A DNA stretch of 64,000 nt from Allocoprobacillus halotolerans (GCF_024399475.1 NZ_CP101620.1:2027608-2091607), one strand, 5' to 3'. Shown: positions 33,728 to 42,657, counted from the first letter of the stretch. Notes: a model not told the origin generated them from the sequence alone. Numbers and translations: made by a program.

Positions 33728-35717
33728 ATGAACATAGCTTTATTTAGTGATACGTACTTACCTGATATTAATGGTGTAGCAACATCTACACATATTTTGA
33801 AAAAGAATTAAAAAAACATGGTCATCATGTTTTAGTTGTGACAACTATTTTACCACATCATAGTGACTATATTGATGAAGATCAAGATGTTTTGCGTTTA
33901 CCAGGTATTGATTTAAAGAAATTGTATGGGTACCGTGCTTCCAATATATATTCATTTAAAGGAATGAAAGAACTAAAAGAATTTCAACCTGACATTATTC
34001 ATATTCAAACTGAATTTGGTATTGGTATTTTTGGCAAAATCGCAGGTGAAATTTTAAATATACCAGTATGTTATACTTATCATACTATGTGGGCTGATTA
34101 TTCACATTATATTACACCTGGTAATTTAAAGGCTGTCGATCAGGCTGCCAAAAAGATTATTGAAAAGATTTCTAAAATATATGGAAACAGTTGTTCTGAA
34201 TTAATTGTGCCTTCTCAAAAAACAGCTGATGCACTTATAAATTATGGGATATCTAATTCCATTCATGTCATTCCAACAGGATTGGAATTAGAATCATTTG
34301 CTACTGAAAACAAAAATGATCAACTGATTAATGAAATTATTCAACAGTATCATTTACAAGATAAGTTTGTTGTTATTTTTTAGGTAGAATTGCTCCTGAA
34401 AAAAGTATCGAAATATTAATTGAAGCGATGCAAGACGTCACTAAAATAAATGATCAAATATGTTTAATGATTGTTGGTGGTGGACCACAATTAACTGAAT
34501 TACAAGAAATTGTTCAACACAAGAATTTACAAAACTATATCTTTTTTACAGGTCCAAAAGAAAGTGAATATGTTCCTTCTTTTTATCATGCGGCTGATCT
34601 TTTTGTTTCTGCTTCAATCACAGAAACGCAAGGCTTGACATTTATTGAAGCAATGGCCAGTGGTTTGCCAGTTTTAGCGCGTTATGATAAAAATTTGGAT
34701 GGAGTTATTTTAGATGGGAAAAATGGATATTTTTTCGAAGATCGAAAAGATCTTGTGGAAAAGATTTTACATCTTTCTCAAACAGACTTAAGTATACTTT
34801 CACAGCAGGCTAAACAAGAGGCACAAAAATATAGCAGTGAGAATTTTTATCAGAAAATTCTCAAAACTTATGAGCAGGCACTTTCAAAACATCATTATTG
34901 TTATAGGGTGGTATCTATTAGCCCTGAAAATCAACAACAATATACTGTTGCATTTCAATTTGATCATCATCAAATTTTATTAACTCTTTCTGGACAAGTG
35001 ATTGAGCGCTATGGCTTGTCTGTTGGACAAGTTGTTGATAGAGAAGAGTTAGATGCTTTAAAGGATCAGGAGCAAGTTTCTAAAGCTTATAAATTAGCGT
35101 TAAAGTATTTAACTTACAAGGATTATACTTATGCAAAAATGCAACAAAAATTAATAGACAAAGGCGATTTTGATGATATTCAAGTCGAAATGACAATGGA
35201 TTTACTTATGCAAAAAAACTTAATAGATGATGTAGAATATACACAAAGTTATTTTCAAAAAGCGACACGCTTAGGAATGGGAATGAATAAGATTATTCAT
35301 CATTTGAAAAAAGAAGGTGTTTCTCCTTTTATCATTGATGCATTTTTAGAAGAGTATTCTCAAGATTTAGAATATGATAAAGCCATTGAACTTGTTCAAA
35401 AACTTTATAATGAAAACACAACAAGACCTCAATACGCTTTGATTCAAAATATTAGAAATAAATTATTTAATAAAGGATTTTCACAAGATGTTGTGGATAA
35501 GGCTATTGAAAACTTTGATTTTTCAATACCTAAAGAACATACGATGAATTTATTAACAAAGGAATATCATCGTGTTTATAATCGTTATAAAAATAGATAT
35601 CAATCACATATTCTTAAAAGTAAGATTATAACTTTCTTAGTACAAAAAGGATATGAATATGATGATGTTCTAGAAATTATAGAACAATTATGGGAGGACA
35701 CAAATGATCAAAATTAA
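33728..35717 (+). CDS. GT4 diacylglycerol glucosyltransferase continuous with a RecX domain (two frame breaks)
   Basis: The N-terminal ~393 residues form a GT4 glycosyltransferase like 1,2-diacylglycerol 3-glucosyltransferases: NIALFSDTYLPDINGVATS, DIIHIQTEFGIGIFG, YTYHTMWADYSHYI, FLGRIAPEKSIEILIEA, SASITETQGLTFIEAMASGLP. Frame breaks lie in a T4 run near 33794 and a T6 run at 34376-34381; one added T mends each. Without a stop the frame then continues into a full RecX protein (YRVVSISPENQQQYTV, YGLSVGQVVD, ALKYLTYKDYTYAKMQQKL, tandem three-helix repeats) to 35717. RecX regulates RecA. Whether the fusion is genuine or due to a lost base near 34886 is open. Overlaps yhaM by 14 bases. Confidence 0.78.
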
Positions 35718-36651
35718 AGATATGAAATGTGGTGATGACAATGTGGAATTTACAGCTATGATTTCACATATCACTTTAGGAAAAACAAATGGATCACATA
35801 AAAGTAATTATTTAAGTATTACTTTTCAAGATGAAACTGGGACGATAGATGCTAAATTATGGAATGCTAGTCAAGAACATATTGATTCATTAAAAGCCGG
35901 AGCAGTTGTCAGAGCAAAAGGTGATATCATTAAATACAGTGATAATCGTCAAATGAAGATTATCTCAATTGATGATGTTTCCTATCAACATTCACAACAA
36001 CTTCAATTTTTAGCGAAAGCTCCAATTGATCATGATGTGATGATGAAAGAACTCAAACAATATATTCAACGTATATCCAATACAAAACTTTATGTTATTA
36101 CAAAACATTTATTTGAAAAAAACTTTGAGAAATTAAAAGTTTATCCAGCTGCTAGTAAAAATCATCATGAATTTGCATCAGGATTAGCTTTTCATACCTT
36201 ATCTATGTTGAAGGTAGCAGATGCTTTAATGACAGTCTATCCAGAGCTAAATGCTGATTTATTATATGCTGGTATCTTACTTCATGATATAGGAAAGACA
36301 GTAGAATTAAGTGGTCCTGTTGTTCCAACATATACTTTTGAAGGACAAATGCTAGGACATATTTCGATTGCACAATCCATGGTCTATGCCTCAGCACAAG
36401 AGTTAAATATTGAAGGTGAAGAAGTCACTTTATTACAGCATATGATTTTATCTCATCATGGTAAAAATGAATACGGTTCACCTGTTTTGCCACAGATTAG
36501 AGAAGCTGAAATGTTGCATATGATTGATAATATGGATGCAAGAATGAATATGTTTAATAAAGCTTTAGAAACATTGGAAGTTGGTGAAACTTCAAAACGT
36601 GTTTTCTCACTTGAAAATAGAACAGTTTATAAACCTAAAATGTATGAATAA
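35704..36651 (+). CDS. yhaM: 3'-5' exoribonuclease YhaM family protein
   Basis: Protein of 315 residues: an OB-fold nucleic-acid-binding domain (residues 1-90, with YLSITFQDETGTIDAKLWNA) followed by an HD domain (from about 150). HD metal residues are seen in HHEFASGLAFHTLSML, LLYAGILLHDIGKTVEL and LLQHMILSHHG. YhaM trims the 3' ends of RNA and single-stranded DNA in Firmicutes. Start ATG follows GGGAGGACACA inside the end of recX, suggesting translational coupling. Terminator follows. Confidence 0.92.
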   Translation: MIKIKDMKCGDDNVEFTAMISHITLGKTNGSHKSNYLSITFQDETGTIDAKLWNASQEHIDSLKAGAVVRAKGDIIKYSDNRQMKIISIDDVSYQHSQQLQFLAKAPIDHDVMMKELKQYIQRISNTKLYVITKHLFEKNFEKLKVYPAASKNHHEFASGLAFHTLSMLKVADALMTVYPELNADLLYAGILLHDIGKTVELSGPVVPTYTFEGQMLGHISIAQSMVYASAQELNIEGEEVTLLQHMILSHHGKNEYGSPVLPQIREAEMLHMIDNMDARMNMFNKALETLEVGETSKRVFSLENRTVYKPKMYE

Positions 36652-36694
36652 AAAAGCTTTTATAAGTGAATTGATGACTTATAAAAGCTTTTTC
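36651..36694. terminator. Bidirectional terminator between yhaM and the convergent glycosyltransferase
   Basis: AAAAAGCTTTTATAAGT ... ACTTATAAAAGCTTTTT, a 17-bp inverted repeat with A and T runs on both flanks. Confidence 0.88.
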
Positions 36695-37717
36695 TTATTT
36701 ATCAGCAATCTTTAAATAAAAATCTTTCCACATTTCTTTGACATGTTCTTTAGAATAATATTGACTTATTTCAAAAGATGCATTTTGATATTTTTGATAG
36801 AATGATTGATCATTTTTTAATTTTTGGATCATTTCAGCAAATCCTTCATTATTATTGGCAACTAGATATTTTTTAAATAAAATATCTTCGTAAAGCTCTA
36901 AATCCCTTAATAAGAGAGGCTTTTGACTATTGATAGCCTCTAATATAGACATTGGAAAAAGTTCATTATATGATGGCATAAAAAGCATGTCAGCCATATT
37001 ATAAATATCATTCATCGTTTCACGAGGAATAATTCCAATAAAATGAACATTATGTGGTGGGTTTTCATATAATTGTTTAAGTTCTTCATAACCGTCAGTG
37101 ATTTTTCCAAAAGAGAATCCACCCGCCCAAACAAAAGTAACATCAGGTAGCATTTTCGCAACTTCAATAAAATCTTTGACCCCTTTGCGTGTTTGGACTT
37201 GTCCAACCCCTAAAACAACAAAATCTGTAGGTTGAATTTGATATTGTTTTTTTGTTTGAATAACTTTTTCATTTTCCTGTTTATAAAAAGTTTCTTTGGA
37301 AACAAAATTAGGAATATATTTAATTTTATTTTCATCAATCCCAAAATGAACCAAATCTTTAATGAAAATAGGATTAACAACAATTAAATAATCAGCAGTA
37401 TTATAAAAATGTGTAATATATTTTTTAAATACAGTTAAAGCTGAACTAGGCAATTGAATACTGCCATCTAAAGTATCAGGTAAAAAATGAACATATGCCA
37501 CATTAACACCTTTGTTTCTTTTCATTTTCATTAAATATTGTGGCAAGATAGTATGACAATGAATAATATCAGCAGGTTTAGAGTCATTAATCACAACATC
37601 AAAAAACTCATTGAGTTCATTTTTAATTAAAGCTACTTGTTCTAGATAAGCACTACCGACACCTTGACCATGAACCTTATCAGCATTTGATAACATATTA
37701 ATTCTTATTTTATGCAT
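36695..37717 (-). CDS. GT4 glycosyltransferase, probable diglucosyl-diacylglycerol synthase type
   Basis: GT-B glycosyltransferase of about 340 residues. N-terminal HKIRINMLSNADKVHGQGVGSAY, acceptor side DIIHCHTILPQYLMKMKR and VAYVHFLPDTLDGS, then VLGVGQVQTRKGVKDFIEVA, FVWAGGFSFGKIT, and the EX7E-type donor site SYNELFPMSILEAINSQKPLLLRD. The pattern matches the second glucosyltransferase (DGS) of Acholeplasma/Firmicute glycolipid synthesis. The start at 37717 is chosen for AAAAGGAGAAG; a longer start has no such site. It converges on the other GT4 gene; a shared role in making glucolipid anchors is inference. Confidence 0.82.
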   Translation of the reverse strand: MHKIRINMLSNADKVHGQGVGSAYLEQVALIKNELNEFFDVVINDSKPADIIHCHTILPQYLMKMKRNKGVNVAYVHFLPDTLDGSIQLPSSALTVFKKYITHFYNTADYLIVVNPIFIKDLVHFGIDENKIKYIPNFVSKETFYKQENEKVIQTKKQYQIQPTDFVVLGVGQVQTRKGVKDFIEVAKMLPDVTFVWAGGFSFGKITDGYEELKQLYENPPHNVHFIGIIPRETMNDIYNMADMLFMPSYNELFPMSILEAINSQKPLLLRDLELYEDILFKKYLVANNNEGFAEMIQKLKNDQSFYQKYQNASFEISQYYSKEHVKEMWKDFYLKIADK

Positions 37718-37774
37718 AATCTTCTCCTTTTTGATGGGGTATAAAGTACAAAACAAGAGTTATAACACTCTTGC

Positions 37775-38185
37775 TTACTTCAATCCTGTTATCTTGTGGT
37801 AAATATCATCTAAATTGACATCTTGACTACGATCTTGATAATGTGCTTGATATCCATCTTGATCACTATAACGAGGGATGATATGAATATGGAAATGATG
37901 AACTGTTTGACCAGCAATTTCATTCATATTTGTAAGAACATTGAATCCTTTTGCATGAAGTTGTTTTTCGATTTGTAAAGCGACCTTTTGCACAACTTCC
38001 ATCATATGTGCTAAAGTTTGACTATCGACTTCTAAAATATGAGCAAAGTGTTTTTTAGGAATGACAAGCGTATGTCCATCAGTTGTTTGGCTTAAATCAA
38101 GAAAGGCCATACAAATATCATCTTCATAAATGATTTTGCCAGGAATTTCATGATTGGCAATTTTACAAAAAATACAGCTATCCAT
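37775..38185 (-). CDS. hit: HIT family protein (histidine-triad nucleotide hydrolase)
   Basis: 136 residues, intact. N-terminal zinc-type CIFCKIANHEIPGKIIYEDD; FLDLSQTTDGHTLVIPKKHF; C-terminal triad HHFHIHIIPRY. HIT enzymes hydrolyse nucleotide phosphoramidates or dinucleoside polyphosphates. In Firmicutes hit is often near prsA, as here. Start has TAGGAGG upstream. Confidence 0.93.
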   Translation of the reverse strand: MDSCIFCKIANHEIPGKIIYEDDICMAFLDLSQTTDGHTLVIPKKHFAHILEVDSQTLAHMMEVVQKVALQIEKQLHAKGFNVLTNMNEIAGQTVHHFHIHIIPRYSDQDGYQAHYQDRSQDVNLDDIYHKITGLK

Positions 38186-38209
38186 TTTATATACCTCCTA
38201 TTTTTTATA

Positions 38210-38527
38210 TTTTACAATAAAAAAAGAATAAGGGAAAGCCTTATTCTAAATAATTATCAGAAATATCTTGGATTTCTGTTTTTAATAAATCATCATAAAC
38301 ATCAAAATGATATTGTTTTAGATAAGCTCCTTCAACTTTTTCTTGGACTTCACCATCACTAGCAAGTGAAGAAATGATACCATCAGTATTTTTATGAGCT
38401 GTATCATAAAGATAAATAACTGCATAATTATCATCACTGAGTTTAATAGCTTTGTCATAAATACCATCTTTTTCAACTTGACTGAGATCAGATAACTTGT
38501 CTTTTAAATTATCATCTAAAGTAGAGT
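38210..38527. repeat. Direct repeat, left copy (target duplication flanking the insertion sequence)
   Basis: 318 bases that recur at 40456-40773 in the same orientation with about six mismatches (for example AGCAAGTGAAGAAAT here, GGTAAGTGAAGAGAT there). It begins TTTTACAATAAAAAAAG and covers the prsA terminator hairpin (AGAATAAGG-gaaa-GCCTTATTCT) and the last 95 or so codons of prsA. The IS starts exactly at the next base. Confidence 0.93.
38241..38527 (-). pseudogene. Truncated 3' end of the PrsA-like gene, left copy
   Basis: Encodes only the C-terminal part of the foldase (from about STLDDNLKDKLSDLSQVEKD to the stop), interrupted at the IS edge. There is no start codon or promoter. The intact gene is on the other side of the IS at 40487-41344. 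A remnant produced by the duplication, not a working gene. Confidence 0.9.
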
Positions 38528-38589
38528 CCCGTCTTTAGGAGTTCTCACTATATTTTTTAGTAATCCTTTTTCATCAAATATCATATTAC

Positions 38590-38612
38590 GCCGATTTTAT
38601 CGGCTTTTTTTG
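38590..38612 (+). terminator. Terminator inside the IS left end
   Basis: GCCGA-tttta-TCGGC followed by T7, upstream of the transposase promoter. It probably blocks read-through from outside into the transposase. Confidence 0.65.
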
Positions 38613-38690
38613 TTTTTTATCTTTTTTTATTTATTTTTTATGTTATAATTTATATAGTGATACTAGTGATATCTATTATGGAGGTTATTT

Positions 38691-40370
38691 ATGGCTTATT
38701 TTCTTAAAAAAACTCATCGTAATGGGCGTACTTATCTTTCTATCGTGGAAAGTTACTATTCCCCTCAAAAACGCTGCGGAGCTCATCGCACCTTTAAATC
38801 TCTCGCTTCTGTCGAATCTTGGAAAGCCAAAGGAATCGAGGATCCTATCGCTCATTTCCAAAAAGAAGTCGATGCTCTTAATGATGAAATTTCTAACAGT
38901 CAGGCTCTCAAAATTTCTGAATCATCTCCTGAACTTTATTTAGGATATTTTCCTTTTGTTTCTTTATTGAATAAAATGAACATCAAAAAGTTTGTTGACT
39001 ATTTCAATATTTCCAATTCCTTTGAATTCGATCTGTATGAATTGCTTTCCTCTCTTGTTTTTGCCCGACTTGTGAATCCCTGCAGTAAGCATAAGACTTT
39101 TCACGAGGTTCTTCCCCAGCTGAAGGATCCTGTCCATTTTTCTTATGACCAACTTTTAGACGGTCTTGCCTTCATGGGCAATGATTACGGCAAGTTCATC
39201 GAGATTTTTAATGAGCAGATGAAGAAAGTCTATCATATCAATACTTCAAAGACTTATTTTGATTGTACCAATTTCTATTTTGAAATCGACAAGGAAGATG
39301 ATTTTAGAAGAAAGGGGCCATCAAAAGAAAATAGAAAAGACCCTATTGTGAGTTTGGGGCTATTGCTCGATGCCAATCAAATCCCTATTGGCATGAAGCT
39401 GTTTCCTGGTAATGAAAGTGAAAAGCCAGTCTTAAGAGATGTGATTCATGATCTTAAAAAGAAAAACCAAATTTCAGGAAAAACTATACATGTAGCTGAC
39501 AAGGGATTGAACTGCACTCAAAACATTGCTTTTTCTAAAGAAAATGGAGATGGCTATTTATTCTCCAAATCTGTCAAGACTCTCCCTGAAAAAGAAAAGA
39601 TATGGGTATTGTTGAATAATGAAGACTGGAAAGAAATAAAAAATGATAATGGTACATTATTATACAGATATAAGTCATGCATTGACAAATTTCCTTATCA
39701 TATAGAAATTGATGGGAAAAAGAAGACTATATATTTTACTGAGAAACGAGTAGTGACTTATAATCCAAAGCTTGCATCTAAAAAAAGATATGAAATCAGC
39801 AAACAGGTTGAAAAGGCAAGAAGCCTATGTTACAGTCAGGCAAAAAGAGCCGAATATGGAGATCTAGGAAAATACGTTAATTTCACTAATGAAAATGGAG
39901 AAAAAGCAAAGGCAACAATCAATGAAGACATCATAGAAAAAGAACTTGAACTGGCAGGTTATAATTTATTGATCACATCAGAAACAAATATGAAGTCAAC
40001 AGACATCTACAATACCTATCACAATTTATGGAGGATAGAAGAATCATTTAGAATAATGAAATCCGATTTGGATGCCAGACCAGTATTCCTTCAAAAAGAA
40101 AACAGTATAAAGGGACATTTTTTGATATGTTACCTGGCAGTATTATTGGAAAGAATATTCCAATTCAAAATCTTGAACAATAAATATAGTACACAGGAAA
40201 TTATGAAATTTGTAAAAAGTTTTAAGATAGTCAAGGGAGAAAGTAAATATATCAACGTAACAACATCAAGCAAGTTCATAAAAGACTTTGAGCAAATGAC
40301 AAAATTACCGTTAACAAATTATTACTTGACAGAAAGGCAAGTAAAACAAATATTCAGGTACAAAATATAA
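38691..40370 (+). CDS. IS1634-family DDE transposase
   Basis: 559 residues, intact. N-terminal AYFLKKTHRNGRTYLSIVESYY is typical of the family. The RNase-H-like DDE core is seen as TYFDCTNFYFEID (first Asp, about 200), IHVADKGLNCTQN (second Asp) and the YREK-like block LWRIEESFRIMKSDLDARPVF (Glu, about 445), with a long insertion between D2 and E. C-terminal GHFLICYLAVLLERI. The ribosome site is GGAGG seven bases before ATG; TATAAT at about 38643 gives a promoter. The first third uses more C-ending codons (CTC, TCC, ATC) than neighbouring genes, consistent with transfer. It looks active. Confidence 0.93.
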   Translation: MAYFLKKTHRNGRTYLSIVESYYSPQKRCGAHRTFKSLASVESWKAKGIEDPIAHFQKEVDALNDEISNSQALKISESSPELYLGYFPFVSLLNKMNIKKFVDYFNISNSFEFDLYELLSSLVFARLVNPCSKHKTFHEVLPQLKDPVHFSYDQLLDGLAFMGNDYGKFIEIFNEQMKKVYHINTSKTYFDCTNFYFEIDKEDDFRRKGPSKENRKDPIVSLGLLLDANQIPIGMKLFPGNESEKPVLRDVIHDLKKKNQISGKTIHVADKGLNCTQNIAFSKENGDGYLFSKSVKTLPEKEKIWVLLNNEDWKEIKNDNGTLLYRYKSCIDKFPYHIEIDGKKKTIYFTEKRVVTYNPKLASKKRYEISKQVEKARSLCYSQAKRAEYGDLGKYVNFTNENGEKAKATINEDIIEKELELAGYNLLITSETNMKSTDIYNTYHNLWRIEESFRIMKSDLDARPVFLQKENSIKGHFLICYLAVLLERIFQFKILNNKYSTQEIMKFVKSFKIVKGESKYINVTTSSKFIKDFEQMTKLPLTNYYLTERQVKQIFRYKI

Positions 40371-40455
40371 AAAAGCAGTAGCAATCACTTAAAAGATTAC
40401 TACTGTTTTTCAATGAAAGTCTCACTATATTTTAATGTTGGATACCAAAGTCAGG

Positions 40456-40773
40456 TTTTACAATAAAAAAAGAATAAGGGAAAGCCTTATTCTAAATAAT
40501 TATCAGAAATATCTTGGATTTCTGTTTTTAATAAATCATCATAAACATCAAAATGATATTGTTTTAAATAAGCTCCTTCAACTTTTTCTTGGACTTCACC
40601 ATCACTGGTAAGTGAAGAGATGATACCATCAGTATTTTTATGAGCTGTATCATAAAGATAAATAACTGCATAATTATCATCACTGAGTTTAATAGCTTTG
40701 TCATAAATACCATCTTTTTCAACTTGACTGAGATCTGATAACTTGTCTTTTAAATTATCATCTAAAGTAGAAT
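40456..40773. repeat. Direct repeat, right copy
   Basis: The second copy of the 318-base duplication. Here it forms the intact 3' end and terminator of the PrsA-like gene. It starts at the base following the IS right end. Confidence 0.93.
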
Positions 40774-41344
40774 TTGTTGTAACAACACCGGCATCTTCTG
40801 CGTCACTTCCATAGTCTTTCATCAATTGATCAAAAGTCTCTTCATCAGTTGCTTTTTCAATAATATCCAAAGCTTCAGATTCTTTTTCTACAACAATTTT
40901 TTTGAAACTACAAACATGATATTCTTTAATCAAATCATTTAAATGTTCTTCAATATATTTTTCACGTAATAACTCTTGTTTAACTTCAGGAATTAAAGCT
41001 TCATTTAAGTAATCTTCTTTTGATTCATAACCAAGATTTTTGGCATACTGATCTAAATTCCCGTCAGCATACTGAGCATATTCTTCTTCTCTTTCTTTAA
41101 CCAGTTGATCAATTTTATCTTGATCAGTAATTTCTTTATCAGCAATTTCATCAAGTAAAGTAGAGACGATTGTTTGCGCACCATAGTATTGAAGTAAATA
41201 TTCAAAATAATCTTGTTTCGTAATATTTAATTCACTTCCAGTGACTAAAGCATCTTGACTATCAGAAACTTTAACACTGTATTTTGTAGAAGAACAACCA
41301 TATAATAAGCTACTACATAAAAGGAACATCACAATTTTTTTCAT
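40487..41344 (-). CDS. PrsA-like foldase lipoprotein
   Basis: 285 residues. Signal peptide with lipobox (MKKIVMFLLCSSLLYGCSS, Cys 17). Then a SurA/PrsA-like N-terminal helical region (TGSELNITKQDYFEYLLQYYGAQTIVSTLL), a divergent parvulin-type central region (KKIVVEKESEALDIIEKATDEETFDQLMKDYGSDAEDAG) and a helical C-terminus. It would assist folding of exported proteins outside the membrane. Its start overlaps the stop of the upstream prsA gene (TAATG), so they are translationally coupled. Its 3' end is the sequence duplicated by the IS; the gene itself is intact. Confidence 0.85.
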   Translation of the reverse strand: MKKIVMFLLCSSLLYGCSSTKYSVKVSDSQDALVTGSELNITKQDYFEYLLQYYGAQTIVSTLLDEIADKEITDQDKIDQLVKEREEEYAQYADGNLDQYAKNLGYESKEDYLNEALIPEVKQELLREKYIEEHLNDLIKEYHVCSFKKIVVEKESEALDIIEKATDEETFDQLMKDYGSDAEDAGVVTTNSTLDDNLKDKLSDLSQVEKDGIYDKAIKLSDDNYAVIYLYDTAHKNTDGIISSLTSDGEVQEKVEGAYLKQYHFDVYDDLLKTEIQDISDNYLE

Positions 41345-42321
41345 TATGCGTTCTCCTTTCTTAAATCATCACGAATCTTTAAATTTTCATCAACGATATC
41401 TTGAATGGTTTGTTTGATTGTATCGTCATGATATTCAATTTCATAAGTTTGAAAAGCCAAGTAAACCATGTAATCATCATAAGTTAATAGTGGGGAATCT
41501 ACATCGACTGTTTTCAGTTCTTTTTTTATCGTTTCCTGACTTGTACTTGTGCATTTCAAGAAATAGTTTCCATCACTTCCTTGAACCATTTCACTTACTT
41601 CACCCTCTTTGAGTGTTAAAGCCATTGTTTGCACTTCTTTACCATAAGTGCTAGATAAATCTGTAGAAGTATCAACAATGCCTAAATTTCCTTTAGCACT
41701 TTTGGTATTGTCATCATCAGAATAATCATATGCAATTTCATCAAAACTTTTATTTGTTTTTAATAATGACTGTACCTCTTTAAGTTTCTCACTTTCTTGA
41801 TCAGTTGGATTTTCTGAATCACTTATTGAAACTTTAATTAAAGAAATAGTACGTGGAGTAGCCTGTTGGTAATAATCCTCAAAGACTTCATCAAAATGAT
41901 CATTAACATATTTCTTTAAAAATTCAGCATATTGTAAGGATTGAATTAAAGAATCTCTATACTCAGCCATATTTTTAACACCAGCTGATTCTAAAGCACT
42001 TTGTAATTCTTCTTCGGCACTATCTCCATATTGATTTTGAAAATTTGTTTCAATATTTTCAACTAATTCATCAGCATTTTCTTCCATATCATCAGTTGCT
42101 GGAAAGTTTTGACGAATTAACTGGTCTAAGACATAAGAAAATAAAGCTTGTTTTCCCTGTGTAGATGAAGCTAAATCTTGATATAAATCATCTGCTAAAA
42201 GATTTGATTCATCAATTGAAGCAACAACATCTTTACCATCTTCTTGAACTGTTTTTGAACTACAGCCACTTAATAACAGAAGGCTTGCAAGAGCCAAACT
42301 CATAAGCTTTTTTTGTTTCAT
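41344..42321 (-). CDS. prsA: Foldase/peptidylprolyl isomerase lipoprotein PrsA
   Basis: 325 residues. Lipoprotein signal MKQKKLMSLALASLLLLSGC. SurA-like N-terminal region, then a parvulin domain (TPRTISLIKVSISDSENP, KTNKSFDEIAYDYSDDDNTKSAKGNLGIVD, MALTLKEGEVSEMVQGSDGNYFLKC). C-terminal helices. The start at 42321 follows AAGGAGG; a longer in-frame start has no site. First gene of a two-gene foldase operon on the minus strand. PrsA and the downstream protein probably act together on secreted proteins. Confidence 0.9.
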   Translation of the reverse strand: MKQKKLMSLALASLLLLSGCSSKTVQEDGKDVVASIDESNLLADDLYQDLASSTQGKQALFSYVLDQLIRQNFPATDDMEENADELVENIETNFQNQYGDSAEEELQSALESAGVKNMAEYRDSLIQSLQYAEFLKKYVNDHFDEVFEDYYQQATPRTISLIKVSISDSENPTDQESEKLKEVQSLLKTNKSFDEIAYDYSDDDNTKSAKGNLGIVDTSTDLSSTYGKEVQTMALTLKEGEVSEMVQGSDGNYFLKCTSTSQETIKKELKTVDVDSPLLTYDDYMVYLAFQTYEIEYHDDTIKQTIQDIVDENLKIRDDLRKENA

Positions 42322-42447
42322 AAGAACCTCCTTGATATAAACAATATTATTATACACAATCTTTAGATTTTTTCAACTTTTGTAGGCAAGAACACAAAAT
42401 TTACGATGATTTTACCATAATATATAGTGTGCATAGGAGGAATGATG

Positions 42448-42552
42448 ATGAAAGAGCATTTGAATGATTTCTCCATGGAAATCATTTTAGTTTTATTTAT
42501 TTTATTGATTATTTTATTTTTTATGAATGTGAAGGGGGAATGGATATGTTAG
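42448..42552 (+). CDS. Tiny membrane peptide (34 aa), YjcZ/tiny-TM-like
   Basis: Encodes MKEHLNDFSMEI followed by the membrane segment ILVLFILLIILFFM. The LVLFILLII core resembles the tiny transmembrane proteins of the Bacillus YjcZ/sporulation type. TAGGAGG lies upstream at good distance; three consecutive ATG codons (42442-42450) make the exact start uncertain. It overlaps the next tiny gene. Confidence 0.6.
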   Translation: MKEHLNDFSMEIILVLFILLIILFFMNVKGEWIC

Positions 42553-42623
42553 CACATCAAGGATCATTTACACTTATTTTAGTCTTGTTTATTCTTTTGG
42601 TTATTATTTGTGGGATTTGTTAA
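42546..42623 (+). CDS. Tiny membrane peptide (25 aa), YjcZ/tiny-TM-like
   Basis: MLAHQGSFTLILVLFILLVI then ICGIC and stop. The FTLILVLFILLVII stretch is close to the FALIVVLFILLIIVG motif of YjcZ-type tiny proteins (established family). Preceded by GAAGGGGGAA and overlapping the end of the first peptide by seven bases, so the two are coupled. A strong terminator follows within a few bases, supporting a two-peptide transcript. Confidence 0.62.
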   Translation: MLAHQGSFTLILVLFILLVIICGIC

Positions 42624-42628
42624 GACTG

Positions 42629-42657
42629 AAAGACAGCAAACTTTTGCTGTCTTTTTT
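42629..42657 (+). terminator. Terminator after the tiny peptide pair
   Basis: AAGACAGCAAA-ctt-TTGCTGTCTT hairpin with T6. Confidence 0.85.

Larger units (their letters stand above)
38528..40455 (+). mobile_element. IS1634-like (IS4 superfamily) insertion sequence
   Basis: 1,928 bases with imperfect terminal inverted repeats: CCCGTCTTTAGGA at the left and, read inward from the right, CCTGACTTTGGTA (9 of 13 the same). It holds one transposase gene, a hairpin terminator ahead of it (GCCGATTTTATCGGC then T7, about 38590-38612) and another after it (AGCAGTAGCAAT ... GATTACTACTG). It is bounded exactly by 318-bp direct repeats. IS1634 of Mycoplasma mycoides is the known precedent for long, variable target duplications (established knowledge). 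Confidence 0.88.

Noticed and set aside
38241-38527. A second working prsA-like gene
   Set aside because: Only the C-terminal part is present, cut at the IS edge, without a start.
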